Shown: positions 54,562 to 64,000 of the stretch, piece by piece
How the letters are laid out: every line of letters starts with the position of its first letter
Numbering within the stretch: position 1 is the first letter of the stretch
DNA from: Begonia masoniana
Lineage: Eukaryota; Streptophyta; Magnoliopsida; Cucurbitales; Begoniaceae
Length of the DNA stretch: 64,000 nt
NCBI GenBank assembly: GCA_022432975.1
Contig: CM039502.1
Location: 23,582,383 to 23,646,382, forward strand
Direction of reading: 5' to 3'
Notes under the pieces: generated by a model
Database searches by the model: none
What the model saw: only the letters and a program-made list of their open reading frames with translations
Told to the model about the DNA's origin: nothing
Program-made: the position numbers and the translations under genes

Positions 54562-55848
54562 ATGGTAAGAGGTCAGCATAGAGAAGGCAACGAGGATAGT
54601 AATACTATTGCTCAGCTAACGGAGTTGATTATTCGACAATCTTGCCAAATCGAGCAGCTCGTGGCTACTAGAGAAGACCAAGGGAACTCTAGTTTGAATG
54701 CAACCCATGACTATGGTGGCGAACATTTCCACCGACTTCGACCACCAACATTTAATGGTCAGGTCTCGAATCCTATTCATGCTGAGGAATAAATTCGGAA
54801 AATTGAGGACATGTTCAAGTATGGAAAAGTTGATGAAGGAGATAAGGTCACAAGTGTTGTTTTTCACCTGGAGCTGGATGCAAGGCATTGGTGGGACTCA
54901 ATCTAGAGCACTACTAATGCAGGAACTATGACCTGGGAGATGTTTAAGGCGGCTTTCTTTAACAAGTATTTTAGCAGAGCTGTTCGGGCTAACAAGAAAA
55001 TGGAGTTTATACAGCTGCGCCAAACCGGTTCTGTAGCAGATTACATTTGTAAGTTTGAGGCACAGTCTCGGTTTGCACCCTGTTTGGTAGGAGACGAGGA
55101 AGATAAGATTCAACAATTCGTTCATGGGTTTAAATCAGACCTTTACAGGGGAGTGAAAACCGCAGGAATCCATGGTATACCGTATGCCGAGGTGGCAACT
55201 AAGGCCCTGGAAATGGAAGAGGTGGAGATAACGGTACATGAACAATGTGAGCCGCCAAGAAAGTTTGTCAGAGAAGCTCAGCAACCATTGCGCCAGGGCA
55301 AGGGTTGGCAGCCACAACAGCACAGGGAACCACAACAAAAACATAAAGGTATAAAGAGACCATTCAATTCAAATGATGACCAAGGGAAAGGAAAACGACC
55401 TCAAGCTCCTCTATGTTCCACCTGCCAGAAGAACCACCAAGGCGAATGCAAATTGTACTCGGGCCGTTGCTATAGGTGTGACAAGGTTGGTCATGTTGTC
55501 AGGGATTGTCCAATGCCGCCAGATACGAATCGTGCGAGGGTGGCACCTAGAGTTTTTTCCATGATGGAAGATGATAATGCGATGCTGCATACGGTTATAA
55601 TAGGTATAATTAAGATTTGTGGTAAACCCGCATACACACTTATAGATACAGGTGCTACTCATTCTTTCATAGCAACTACATTTGCATGCAGGTATATATT
55701 ACGGTCTCTTCTAGCTGATAAGTCATATAGTGTCATGTTACCGTTGGGAGAATCCTTGCATTCTGAACATGTAGTAAAGGGTGAAATCGTATTAGTAGGG
55801 GACAAAGAGTTATATGTAGAGTTGATTATGATCGATATGAAAGGATAA
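54562..55848 (+). pseudogene. gag: Gag and protease of the plus-strand Tekay-like element
   Basis: The frame begins MVRGQHREGNEDSNTIAQLT. Stops interrupt it at 54790 (after HAEE), at 54904 and at 55846; otherwise the frame is kept. Gag domain motifs: RLRPPTFNGQ, FKAAFFNKYFSRAVRANK, SVADYICKFEAQSRFAP, GFKSDLYRGV. A basic linker leads to the CCHC knuckle CYRCDKVGHVVRDC near 55468-55509. The aspartic protease active site is LIDTGATHSFIA near 55638-55673 and the second block (ILGMEWL) comes after the stop at 55846. A different first knuckle-like CSTCQKNHQGEC lies just before. It is a dead copy, but recently enough decayed that domains are plain. Confidence 0.85.
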
Positions 55849-55857
55849 GAGGTCATT

Positions 55858-56859
55858 TTGGGAATGGAGTGGCTATCCAGACATTACGCCACAATCAACT
55901 GTAGGACTGGTCTAGTTGAATTTCGACCCCCAAATGGGGACTGGTATACTTTTCAAGTCATCCCAAAATCAAGTAAGATGCCAATTATTTCCTCATTAGA
56001 AACACATCGGTTACTGAGAAATGGTTGTGTGGGTTATTTAGCTAGCATAATTGATATGCGGGTGAAGGATAAGGTAGAACTTCAAGATATTCCCATGGCC
56101 CGGGAGTTTCCTGATGTATTTTTGGATGATTTGCCTGGATTACCACCCGATAGAGAAATTGAATTTGTGATTGATACATATCCTGAGGCTTTACCTGTGT
56201 TTAAGAATCCCTACCGTATGGCACCGGTTGAATTGAAGGAGCTAAAGACTCAATTGCATGAGTTGGTAGGCAAGGGGTTTATACGTCCTAGCTGTTCTCC
56301 TTGGGGTGCATCTGTTTTGTTTGTGAAGAAAAAGGATGGATCCCTTCGGATGTGTATTGATTATAGAGAGTTGAACAAACTGACAGTCAAGAATAAGTAC
56401 CCGTTACCCCGAATTGATGATTTAGTTGACCAACTACAAGGAGCCAGGGTGTTTTCGAAAATTGACTTACGTTCAGGCTATTACCAATTGAAGGTTAAGG
56501 AGGAAGATATACCAAAGACAGCATTCAGAACTCGATATGGGCATTATGAATTTCTTGTGATGTCATTTGGATTAACAAACACGCCTGCAGCTTTTATGGA
56601 TTTGATGAATCGAGTGTTCAGTGAATATTTGGACAAGTTTGTGATCGTATTCATAGATGACATTCTTATATACTCACGGACTAAAACTGATCATGCTGAA
56701 CACTTAAGAGTGGTGTTGACAACTTTAAAACAGCAACAACTCTATGCCAAGTTATCCAAATGTGAATTCTGGCTGGACAAGGTCAACTTTTTGGGCCATG
56801 TCAGTTCTGCTGAGGGCTTATCTGTGGACCCAACCAAAATTCAGGCGGTAAAGGACTGA
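55858..56859 (+). pseudogene. pol: Protease end and reverse transcriptase of the plus-strand element
   Basis: Same frame as gag. Protease end: [14 protein letters not shown]. Then the linker [22 protein letters not shown] motifs in order: [73 protein letters not shown] and the catalytic FIDDILIYS near 56655. The connection reads [24 protein letters not shown] at 56857-56859 stands where Trp is expected (KDWPQ). The same codon is TGA in the minus-strand relative, but TGG in the remnant at 14158. Confidence 0.88.
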
Positions 56860-57684
56860 CCACAACAAAGGAATGCCAGCGAGGTCCGTAGCTTCCTTGG
56901 TTTGGCAGGTTATTAGATAAAGTTTATTAAGGGATTTTCTATAATAGTCAAACCCTTAACAAATTTAACAAAGAAGGACACCTAGTACTCTTGGGCTGGA
57001 GCTTGTGAAAATAATTTTCAGATATTAAAACTGAAGTTAACGACAGCCCCTCTGTTGACACTCCCAACCGAAGGGGGAAGGTTCAGTGTTTATTATGATG
57101 CATCCAAAGTTGGTCTGGGATGTGTTTTAATGCAAGGAGACAATGTTGTAGCATATGCTTCCAGACAGCTAAAAAGTTATGAGCAGAATTACCCCACTCA
57201 CGATTTAGAATTAGCCGCGGTCGTTTTTGCATTAAAGATTTGGAGACACTATTTGTGTGGTCAACAGTGTGAAGTATTTTCGGACCACAAAAGCCTGAAG
57301 TACCTTTTTACTCAAAAGGAGATAAACATGAGACAGAGGCGTTGGCTTGAATTCGTTAAGGACTACGACTTCAAATTCAAGTATCACCCTGGTAAGGCCA
57401 ATGCGGTTACCGACGCATTAAGCAGGATGTCAAAGACGATGCAGCCTGTAGTGTCAGCCACGTCGATACCCTTGAGAGTCGAAGTTTCAAAATTTGAATT
57501 GGAGATAGTTTCAGAATTGTCGGCATTGCTTACGACCTTATCTATTCAGCCAACTATATTGGATAAGATCAAAGAGGCGCAACATGAGAATTCAAAGGAG
57601 AAGAATGACATGGTGAGTAAGTTGAAGGACGCCTGCTCTGAGTTCAATCTTTCCGAGGATGGTATTTTGAAATTTAGAAATTGA
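56860..57684 (+). pseudogene. pol: RNase H of the plus-strand element
   Basis: The frame is kept from the RT, with stops at 56914 and 56983 and a clean stretch 57055-57681. RNase [21 protein letters not shown] (first catalytic Asp present), [32 protein letters not shown]. The junction to integrase reads [15 protein letters not shown]. It ends at TGA 57682, where the relative has Arg (FRN-R-WY), explained by CGA to TGA. Confidence 0.87.
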
Positions 57685-58995
57685 TGGTACGTTCCAGGTG
57701 ATGAGGAGCTACGTAAGTTAATTTTGGCTGAAGCGCACTCGTCTCCCTTTTTTGTGCATCCTGGTAACACCAAGATGTATCGGGACTTAAAGTTACATTA
57801 TTGGTGGCCAAATATGACGAGGGATGTTGCCAAGTATGTTGAGACGTGTTTGATATGCCAGCAAGTTAAGGCAGAGCATCAAAGGCCAGGAGGTACCCTT
57901 CAACCTTTACCAATCCCCGAATGGAAATGGGAGAACATTGTCATGGACTTTGTTGTGGGATTGCCAAAGACGACTAAGGGCCACGATAGCATTTGGGTTG
58001 TAATTGACAGAATGACGAAATCAACTCACTTTCTACCTGTAAAGATGAATTACACGATGGACCAGCTTGTAAACTTGTACGTTCTGGAGATTATCAGGTT
58101 GCATGGAATTTCGATATCTATTGTCTCCGATCGTGATCCCAGGTTCACTTCACGATTTTGGAAAAGTCTGCAAGGCACGCTAGGTGCGAAGTTATCTTTC
58201 AGCACTGCATTCCACCCACAAACAGATGCCTAATCAGAAAGAACCATTCAGATACTAGAGAATATGTTGAGAGTGTGCGTCCTAGAGTTTTAGGAATCAT
58301 GTAGTCGGTATTTGCCTCTGGTTGAATTCTCCTAAACAATAGTTACTAGTCCACCATCGGTATGGCACCTTTTGAAGCGCTGTATGGAAGAAAATGTAGG
58401 TCGCCTTTGTACTGGGATGAGGTTGGTGAAGCAAAACTCTTAGACCCCGAGATTTTGCAGCAGATGTCGGAAAAGATCGCCAGTTATTAGAGAAAGGATA
58501 ATGACTGCACAAAGTCGGCAGAAGAGTTATGCAGACCATAGAAGGAGGAGTCTTGAGTTTACTATTGGGGATAACGTTTTCTTAAAGATCTCACAATTCA
58601 AGGGAGTTATACGATTCGGTATGAAAGGAAAGCTTAATCCACGATTTAATGGACCATTCCCTATTCTGTCAAGGATTGGTAGTACAGCTTATAAATTATA
58701 GTTACCTTCTCCACTGGAACGAATTCACAATGTCTTTCATGTGTCTATGCTAAGGAAATGCATACGTGATCCGACTCTTGTTGTTAAGCCGACAAAAATC
58801 AAGATTCAGCCGACCTTAATGTATGAAGAGAAACCGGTACAGATTTTGGAATCTGCAAATAAAGTTCTATGAAATAAGAAAATTCCACTAGTAAAGGTTT
58901 TTTGGACGAATCATGGTATTGAAGAAGCCACGTGGGAACAACAGCAGGACATGTTGGACAAGTATCCAGAGCTATTTTGTCTGATCAATTTTTGA
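57685..58995 (+). pseudogene. int: Integrase with chromodomain-like tail of the plus-strand element
   Basis: The zinc-binding part is AHSSPFFVHPGNTKMYRDL...CLICQQVKAEHQ. The core is VVIDRMTKSTHFLPV (D), SIVSDRDPRFTSRF (D) and QTDA followed by a TAA at 58231 just before the region of the catalytic Glu. A base is lost near 58333 and one gained near 58478, which restore each other. Stops occur at 58291, 58485, 58699 and 58870. The C-terminal part has GVIRFGMKGKLNPRFNGPF and the chromodomain-like NKKIPLVKVFWTNHGIEEAT. It ends LINF-stop at 58995. Confidence 0.87.
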
Positions 58996-59011
58996 CGATA
59001 AAAATTTTGTT

Positions 59012-59025
59012 TAAGGAGGGGTGAA
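59012..59025 (+). other. Polypurine tract of the plus-strand element
   Basis: TAAGGAGGGGTGAA directly precedes the LTR start TGTAACGCCC at 59026. It is the plus-strand primer site and matches the minus-strand element's PPT. Confidence 0.8.
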
Positions 59026-60134
59026 TGTAACGCCCGATAACTTCGGACAGGTGAACTTTCTTTTTTTAGAGAAACAGAATTAACTGCCACCTTTGTATAA
59101 ATATATTTCTTTGGTCAAAAATTTAGGCACCAAAGTTTAATCAGTCCCTTTTATAAAAATCAGGTTTAGTGGCAAACTTGTAATTAAGCCTAGCTTATTA
59201 AAGGTATAAATAGGAAATGGAAATCCTAGAACCTCAGAAAAACCTCCATCAGCCGACTTTCCTCTTTCAGCCGACTCTCTCCCCTCAGCTCTCTTCTCTG
59301 TTATTCCTCCAGCAATCAGCTTCCTCCTGATTTCTTCCAATACTTCACGCTCGAGGTAAGATATAGACAATGTGTTTGCTGATTAGCTATTTAGTAGTTT
59401 ATTTTTATATTAGAGCTTGAGATTTGGGTTTGCTGAGGAATTTATAGTGTCAAAGTATTAATAGCTACTAACATAGTATTTATGAATTTGTCTAGATAAT
59501 AGGTGGAAAAGGCTCCAAGTGAAGGAAAGACGTTGCTAAGGAATCCAGGTAAGTGAGTGTAATAAGATTTCCGACCATTAAGGCCCTACATCACAGGGGT
59601 ACTAGGAAATTTGTACTGATGTTACTTGATGATTTTTGGATGACTGAAAGTTATGCTATGTGATGTTCTGATAGAGTTGTCGGTTCTAGTATAATGTCCT
59701 TCCTTAATCTGATGATTTAAGTGAATTCATATTCCATGCATCACAATTCATTTATCAAGTATACGAAATGCTTTACACGCATACTCCCTACGAATGAAAC
59801 AAGTAAACGAAACATACGAAACCCTGATTAAGTGAGAGTTGGGGGCAGTTTTGGCCATGTCACTGTCCAGGGGTGGACAATGATTCTTGCCCGAAAAGGG
59901 GCCATGTACACGCACTCTGCCTACCCCCCTTCGGCACAAACTCCTCCTTAATCTATTATATGAAAACGATAAACAAGAATATGATTACCTCGATACGAAC
60001 AAGAACATGAACATAAATATGATTTATTAAGTATGCATTCATGAACATACATGTATATGTTGCACTCCTTACTAAGCATTAGGCTTATAGTTCATACCTT
60101 ATGATGTAGGTGACGAAGCAGCAGGTGAGGACTT
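59026..60134 (+). mobile_element. 3' LTR of the plus-strand Tekay-like element (first part)
   Basis: It starts TGTAACGCCCGATAACTTCGG and is uninterrupted to 60134. It shows the original order: TATA at 59205, AGCCGACTCTCTCCCCTCAG, donor CTCGAGGTAAG near 59350, GCTAAGGAATCCAGGTAAGTG near 59536, CCCTACATCACAGGGG near 59582, CTTACTAAGCATTAGGCTTATAG near 60068. At GAGGACTT (60134) the Sirevirus-like LTR begins. Confidence 0.88.
59205..59212 (+). promoter_or_regulatory. TATA box of the 3' LTR
   Basis: TATAAATA in AAAGGTATAAATAGGAAAT is identical in context to the 5' LTR at 31562. Confidence 0.55.
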
Positions 60135-61550
60135 TGTAGGATCGAGATTTGTCTAAGAGGGGGGTGAAGTAGACTTTTAAAATTAATTTATGAAACTATT
60201 CAATTTCTCTCTTGTTACTAACTGATTAGAACACAGCAAATAAGCAAACAGTAAATATGAGAGAGAAAAAGTTGACACCACAGATTTTAACGTGATTCGG
60301 CCAAGCTTGCCTACTTCCACGCTCCAAGGCTCCCCCTTGAAGATTCTTAACCTTCTCCTCACGAGAAAATAAGATCGAAATTTCAGGCTTCGATCTACTG
60401 CCTTTACACCTTGATTGAACTTCACGGGCGTCAATCACAGCCTTTACAGAATCGTGAGTTTGTAAAAAGATTTGCACAAGCTACACACTCTCAAGATTAA
60501 ATCTCAAGTTATCGAATCGAGAGGTGTAGGAGAATAATACAGAGTATGAAAATTACGCTCGTTAGGGCTCAGTAGATGATTTTTGCAAGAGTTCTTTCTT
60601 CGAGCTTTTTCTTCGTCTTAAATACTCTGTCTAATTTCTGCTTCACAGAATTGAATGCTTCTTTCTTCAAATAGAAAAATGTTACCGTTGGGAAGCATCC
60701 GTACTTAAGCAGATATTCGTTGCCTCTGTAATTACTGTTCGTCATCGCCATTAATGTTCTGGAGTTAAGGCTGAAAACGACGTCACTGTTGCTTCGCGGT
60801 TATTTTGAATTCTGGCGGAAGATCACCGGTTGAAGCAGCTTTAAAATATTGGTAGATGCAACTTGAAAACTCATCGGCAGAAGCAACCTTAAAACTCATC
60901 GGCAGAAATACGCTTAAAACTCATCGGCAGAAATAACCTTAAAACTCATCGGCATAAGCAACCTTAAAACTCATCGGCAGAAATAACCTTAAAACTCATC
61001 GGCAGAAATACGCTTGGAACACCATCGGTAGATGAAACATTAAACGCCATCGGATGATGCGTTATTACAAAGCTTGAACCGGTATCGGCAGATGTAGCTT
61101 GATACGCCATCGGATGAAGTGCCTTCAAAATGCCATCGGCAAAAGCAACTTTGAACGACTTCGATTTTTGTCGTTTTCTATCGGTGGATGTCATTCTTTA
61201 AACTACACCGTTTTAGTCGTTTTCTGTCGGATGAAGCAATCTCTGAACGACTTCGATTTTTTGTCGTTTTTCCATCGGATGATGTAGTTCTTTTCTTCAA
61301 CCGGTGGATATCAAAAATTGTTCTGCTAACGGTGGATATGAAATTTTCAGCCCTGTTTAACTATCACACCTAGAACACTTAAACAGATTCATTAGATAAC
61401 TAAAATACCATTTTCAAGGGTATTTCCAACAGATTAATCTCAAATGCATATTCATTATTTTCATTCAATAAACATAATCAAATTACACTATTAACCATAC
61501 AAACACATCATCAAAAAAATATTTAGACTTAAATATCATTTAAGTCAACA
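60135..61550 (-). mobile_element. 3' LTR of the Sirevirus-like element
   Basis: The minus strand begins TGTTGACTTAAATGATATTT and ends TCTCGATCCTACA, 1416 bases. It contains a 25-bp tandem block (60867-61018) and scattered CATCGG(A/C/T)(A/G)GATG words up to 61320. Confidence 0.75.
60867..61018 (-). repeat. 25-bp tandem repeat in the Sirevirus-like LTR, about six units
   Basis: The unit AACTCATCGGCAGAA(A/G)(T/C)A followed by (A/C)(C/G)CTTAA is repeated about six times. It is followed by irregular CATCGGTAGATG, CATCGGATGATG and TATCGGCAGATG words to about 61300. Confidence 0.9.
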
Positions 61551-61566
61551 ATCTCCCCCTTTTTGA
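61551..61566 (-). other. Polypurine tract of the Sirevirus-like element
   Basis: On the minus strand TCAAAAAGGGGGAGAT directly precedes the LTR start TGTTGACTT. It is a strong purine run. Confidence 0.75.
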
Positions 61567-61892
61567 TGATGACAAAATTTTAATGTTAATTTGATTAAAC
61601 GTTACTCTCCCCCATAATCCTAGCTCCCCCACAATATATGCATTTTATCCAGTTACAAACACAAAGCATATCCAGAACTAGCATATCAAAATAATTTCAC
61701 TACATGCTAATCATGCTCACTCAAATACATTCCATTCTCCCCCATTGACATTATCAAAAACAATCAGATAGACAGCAGAAGCAATACATTCAACAAAACA
61801 ATCGATTCAGAGAAAAATATCAGAGTAAGTGTATTAGAATACCAATGAAAGTGTATACCAATAAAGTGTATAAAAAAAATATCATCTATTTG
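61567..61892 (-). other. Noncoding stretch between ORF and PPT
   Basis: AT-rich with several CCCCCA/TGGGGG runs (near 61610, 61625, 61738), which resemble extra purine tracts on the minus strand. No gene. Confidence 0.4.
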
Positions 61893-62517
61893 AAGAAAGC
61901 TAAAAAATGATTCCAAAAAGCTTGTTGAATCCAAGAGGGCTCGTCAAGGTTCGGATTGAAATATGCATCCATAAGAGCAGGAAATGAAGAATATCATGAG
62001 GGATGGGTGGTTGATAGACCACAATGGCCTGACAGGGAGCCTGAGGTGGAGAAGGTTCTTTGTACACCACCATGTCCATACATGGAGGAGGCTCGACAGA
62101 TGGACCAGCAGGAGAAGCATCAGGAGGAGAGAATGCCAGTTCAGCCTCTTGAAGATCCAACGACAGAAAGCGCACATCTTCAGCAATTGCAGGCCTGGAA
62201 AAGGGAAGAAAAAGATCTTCATAGCAAGCCGCTGTGACACTGACAGAACTAGATGGTTTGGGTTCGGGTTCAGGTTCGGGATTCAAAGCTTCAACTGAAG
62301 ATTGGAGAGACTCAAGCTTCCTTGCAACAATGCGTCTATCAGCAGCCATTTTCTGTGACAGCAAACCAAGACCTGTATCCAAGGCGATGCCCATATCCTT
62401 TTGGTTCTTTTCAAGCTTGGCATCTAGAGATTTATCAATCTGACTTTGAATGGAGCTGATAGCTGTCCCAAGACTCTCAACGCTTGATTTCAACTCAATG
62501 TACTGATCCTCGCTCAT
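61893..62517 (-). pseudogene. C-terminal part of the envelope-like/plant transposon ORF (coiled coil)
   Basis: The reading MSEDQYIELKSSVESLGTAI continues with heptad-like LDAKLEKNQKDMG and RIVARKLESLQSSVEAL, a coiled-coil-type region. A Pro/Glu-rich stretch (NPEPEPEPKPSS) and further Pro-rich sequence follow. The tail in this frame (to 61900) turns meaningless near 61990; a neighbouring frame reads DAYFNPNLDEPSWIQQAF to a stop at about 61893, so a frameshift is likely. Coiled coils and Pro-rich segments are features of Sirevirus envelope-like proteins. The ATG at 62517 is an internal Met of a longer ORF rather than a start. Confidence 0.55.
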
Positions 62518-63349
62518 AGAAAATCATCTGTGATAAGTGAGAGGTGTGGCAGAAGTAGGTGGCAGAGTATGAACTTAAGAAGTTATTGGGATTATAGGAG
62601 CAATTTGTGGAGAAGCAGATTGGATGACTGGAGAGATAGGGTGGAGCAGTTTGGACTGGAGAAGTAGGAGCTGGAGCAGGCAACAAAAGGGAAGGTGGAG
62701 GAGATGGATGAGGGATGCTAGGAGTAAAAGGAACTGAGATTGCCTCAAAAACATGAGTTAGAGAGGAGGGAGCAGGATTCCTAGGCACTGGTGGAGGAAG
62801 GTGGGGGCGAGATACCAGAGAATGAGAAGGAGAAATATCAAAAGCTAGGATCTCTGAATCACCACCACCTTCTTGAGTTGATGACTCTTCAGCCAGAATC
62901 AGTTTCCTCTTTCCTTTTCTTACAGCAGCTACCTTAGTAGCCCTGATCTTAGACACATCCAAGACAAACTCCCCTTTTCTTGTTTTCTTTATTCCCATTT
63001 TCTTCAGGGTGGTTTGGGAATAATAACCGAAGGGTTGAAGACGGACAGGATCTTCATCCTCTGGAAAAACAATTTCAAGCTGAGCAAATAGCCGCATAAG
63101 AAGCAAGTTGTATGGCAGAGCGGTGGCTCTGGATGACACAGCCTGAATCATCCGTCTGACAACAACAAATCCCAGATTGAAAGGGGTCTTGTGATAAAGT
63201 GCAAACAGAACAAAGAGTTCCATTGCACTCACCTCGTCATGATGACCACCCTTAGGGACAATATTGTACCCAATCATTTGATGTAATAACCTGGCCCTTA
63301 TGGTCAGGTGTTTGCCCTTTAAATAATTAGGGGTTTGATTGGGGTCCAA
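62495..63349 (-). pseudogene. Middle part of the envelope-like/plant transposon ORF
   Basis: 284 residues: LKGKHLTIRARLLHQMIGYN, AMELFVLFALYHKTPFNLGF and MIQAVSSRATALPYNLLLMR belong to the region that follows the 'putative plant transposon protein' domain in many plant retroelement ORFs. A basic segment (VAAVRKGKRKL) and a long Pro-rich part (about residues 165-260) follow. It is joined to the upstream piece by a frameshift near 63400 and to the downstream piece by another near 62520. Function is unknown; it is structural or envelope-like only by analogy of position. Confidence 0.55.
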
Positions 63350-63377
63350 AGAAATAGTCTTAAGAAACCCATGACCC

Positions 63378-63815
63378 TCAGCAGTACCAAAGGTGAGGGC
63401 AGCTATCTAAATGGGAGCACTCCAAAAGAGCATTTATGGATTGGGGTGAGAGTTCTATGTGCTTTCCATACACATAACTTTTGATAGTAGAGAAATCAGA
63501 GGTAAAGCTCAAATTGGCATAAAACATTTGGATAGCTTCAGGATAATAGAAAGATTCTACATCAAACAGTCCTAAGAACCCGAGATCCTTCAGGGGTTCA
63601 ATAGTATCCATGCCAGCAAAGTCATCAAAGAAAATACCACGACAGGGAATCAAAGATTTATGCTGAAAGTCATCATGGTACCTTGCTTCAGAAGCTTTAC
63701 TGATGAAGAAGAGAGATGGCCATGCGTTTGCACGAGGAATCACACGAGGCAGACGAGCAGAAACTTTAGCCTTCTTCTTGGCTGGTTTAGGTACAGCGTG
63801 AGACGATGAAGACAT
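63378..63815 (-). pseudogene. N-terminal part of the envelope-like/plant transposon ORF
   Basis: It begins MSSSSHAVPKPAKKKAKVSA, a basic N-terminus that could act as nuclear signal. Then DTIEPLKDLGFLGLFDVESF, IQMFYANLSF and GKHIELSPQSINALLE. This last order (FYANL...G..I.(L/F)SP..IN..L) is typical of the 'putative plant transposon protein' family (Pfam Transposase_32 by memory; a profile search would decide). 145 residues are open, then the frame breaks near 63400. ATG at 63813-63815 is the likely start: a stop lies upstream and pyrimidine-rich leader follows on the opposite side. Confidence 0.6.
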
Positions 63816-64000
63816 TGTGTCGGGGAAGAAAACCTAAAGAGAAGGAAAGGTTGGAGGCAGAGGTTTTCTGAAAGAGCGTGAAATGTGAAGCGGCTTTGAA
63901 AAGAAGCAGAGTTTAAATGAAAAAAAGGGCATCGCCCGACGAGATGAAGTCACACGTGTAAAACTGATTAGCCCGATGGGTCACACGTGTCGGCAGATTG
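63816..64000. other. Upstream flank of the envelope-like ORF
   Basis: No gene is seen. It includes CACACGTGT twice (near 63951 and 63982), with GCCCGA(C/T)G(A/G)G words near 63936 and 63971, an imperfect duplication. The window ends inside the element. Confidence 0.35.

Larger units (their letters stand above)
60135..64000 (-). mobile_element. Sirevirus-like (Ty1/copia) element, 3' end only
   Basis: On the minus strand: an ORF (63815-61893), a PPT (61566-61551) and an LTR (61550-60135). The PPT context GTCATCATCAAAAAGGGGGA is a familiar 3' signature of Sirevirus (SIRE/Maximus) elements, which also carry an extra envelope-like ORF between pol and the 3' LTR. gag and pol would lie beyond 64000, as would the right TSD; GACTT precedes the left end. 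Clade assignment is inferred from these end features, since pol is not visible. Confidence 0.65.

Overview
The window looks like repeat-dense, probably pericentromeric, heterochromatin of a flowering plant. It is AT-rich and has no host gene I can support. Almost every base can be assigned to LTR retrotransposons, solo LTRs, one MULE-type DNA transposon, or tandem arrays grown inside LTRs. The plant assignment rests on primer binding sites complementary to initiator Met-tRNA (TGGTATCAGAGC), Tekay/Del-type and CRM-type chromovirus polyproteins, a Sirevirus-like 3' end, and a fragment of a plant purple acid phosphatase gene. The species cannot be told from the sequence.

The layout is a stack of nested insertions, and most steps are fixed by target-site duplications (TSDs) I could read. 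Left block (1-15312): a T-rich leader-like region. Then an old gypsy element with a 5' LTR (2959-6592), PBS, gag remnant, a second LTR fragment and a pol remnant. It is split by solo LTRs at 5065-6273 (TSD CCTGG), 7679-10218 (CACGT/CACGC) and 11637-14140 (GGGTC).

Middle block (16480-31383): a very degenerate gypsy pol, cut by three insertions. The first is a minus-strand Tekay-like element (17149-27133, TSD CCAAG) carrying a solo LTR (19133-21521, TSD TTAAA), a 54-bp minisatellite of about 28 units and a rearranged duplicate. The second is a Pack-MULE (27408-30779, 9-bp TSD TTATTTATA) carrying a purple acid phosphatase exon and, in its right TIR, a solo LTR (28493-30714, TSD AAAAC). The third is a plus-strand Tekay-like element (31384 to past the window end).

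Right block: the 5' LTR of that last element was hit by a CRM-like chromovirus (31637-45499, TSD CTCTC), a chimeric solo LTR (45815-48212, TSD CTACA), a solo LTR (49067-51434, TSD AGGTT) and a gag-only element with inverted ends (52605-54358, TSD AGTTA). The CRM leader was hit by two further solo LTRs (34187-36787, TSD GTCTT; 37017-39521, TSD ATATA). The 3' LTR of the plus-strand element (59026-60134) is broken by a minus-strand Sirevirus-like element (60135 onward), of which the 3' LTR and an envelope-like/'plant transposon protein' ORF are visible. No element is intact. The CRM copy is the best preserved, with long gag, protease, RT-RNase H and integrase blocks and a C-terminus encoded inside the 3' LTR.

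The most unusual signal is in the LTRs. They share short core modules: a splice-donor-like GCTAAGGAATCCAGGTAAG and a TACTAAGCATTAGGCTTATAG block. Between these lies a tandem minisatellite whose sequence differs from family to family. Several also carry, nearer the LTR 3' end, a GC-rich island of back-to-back perfect hairpins that is swapped or absent between close relatives. The 54-bp array carries a TGACGTCA (bZIP-type) palindrome in nearly every unit.
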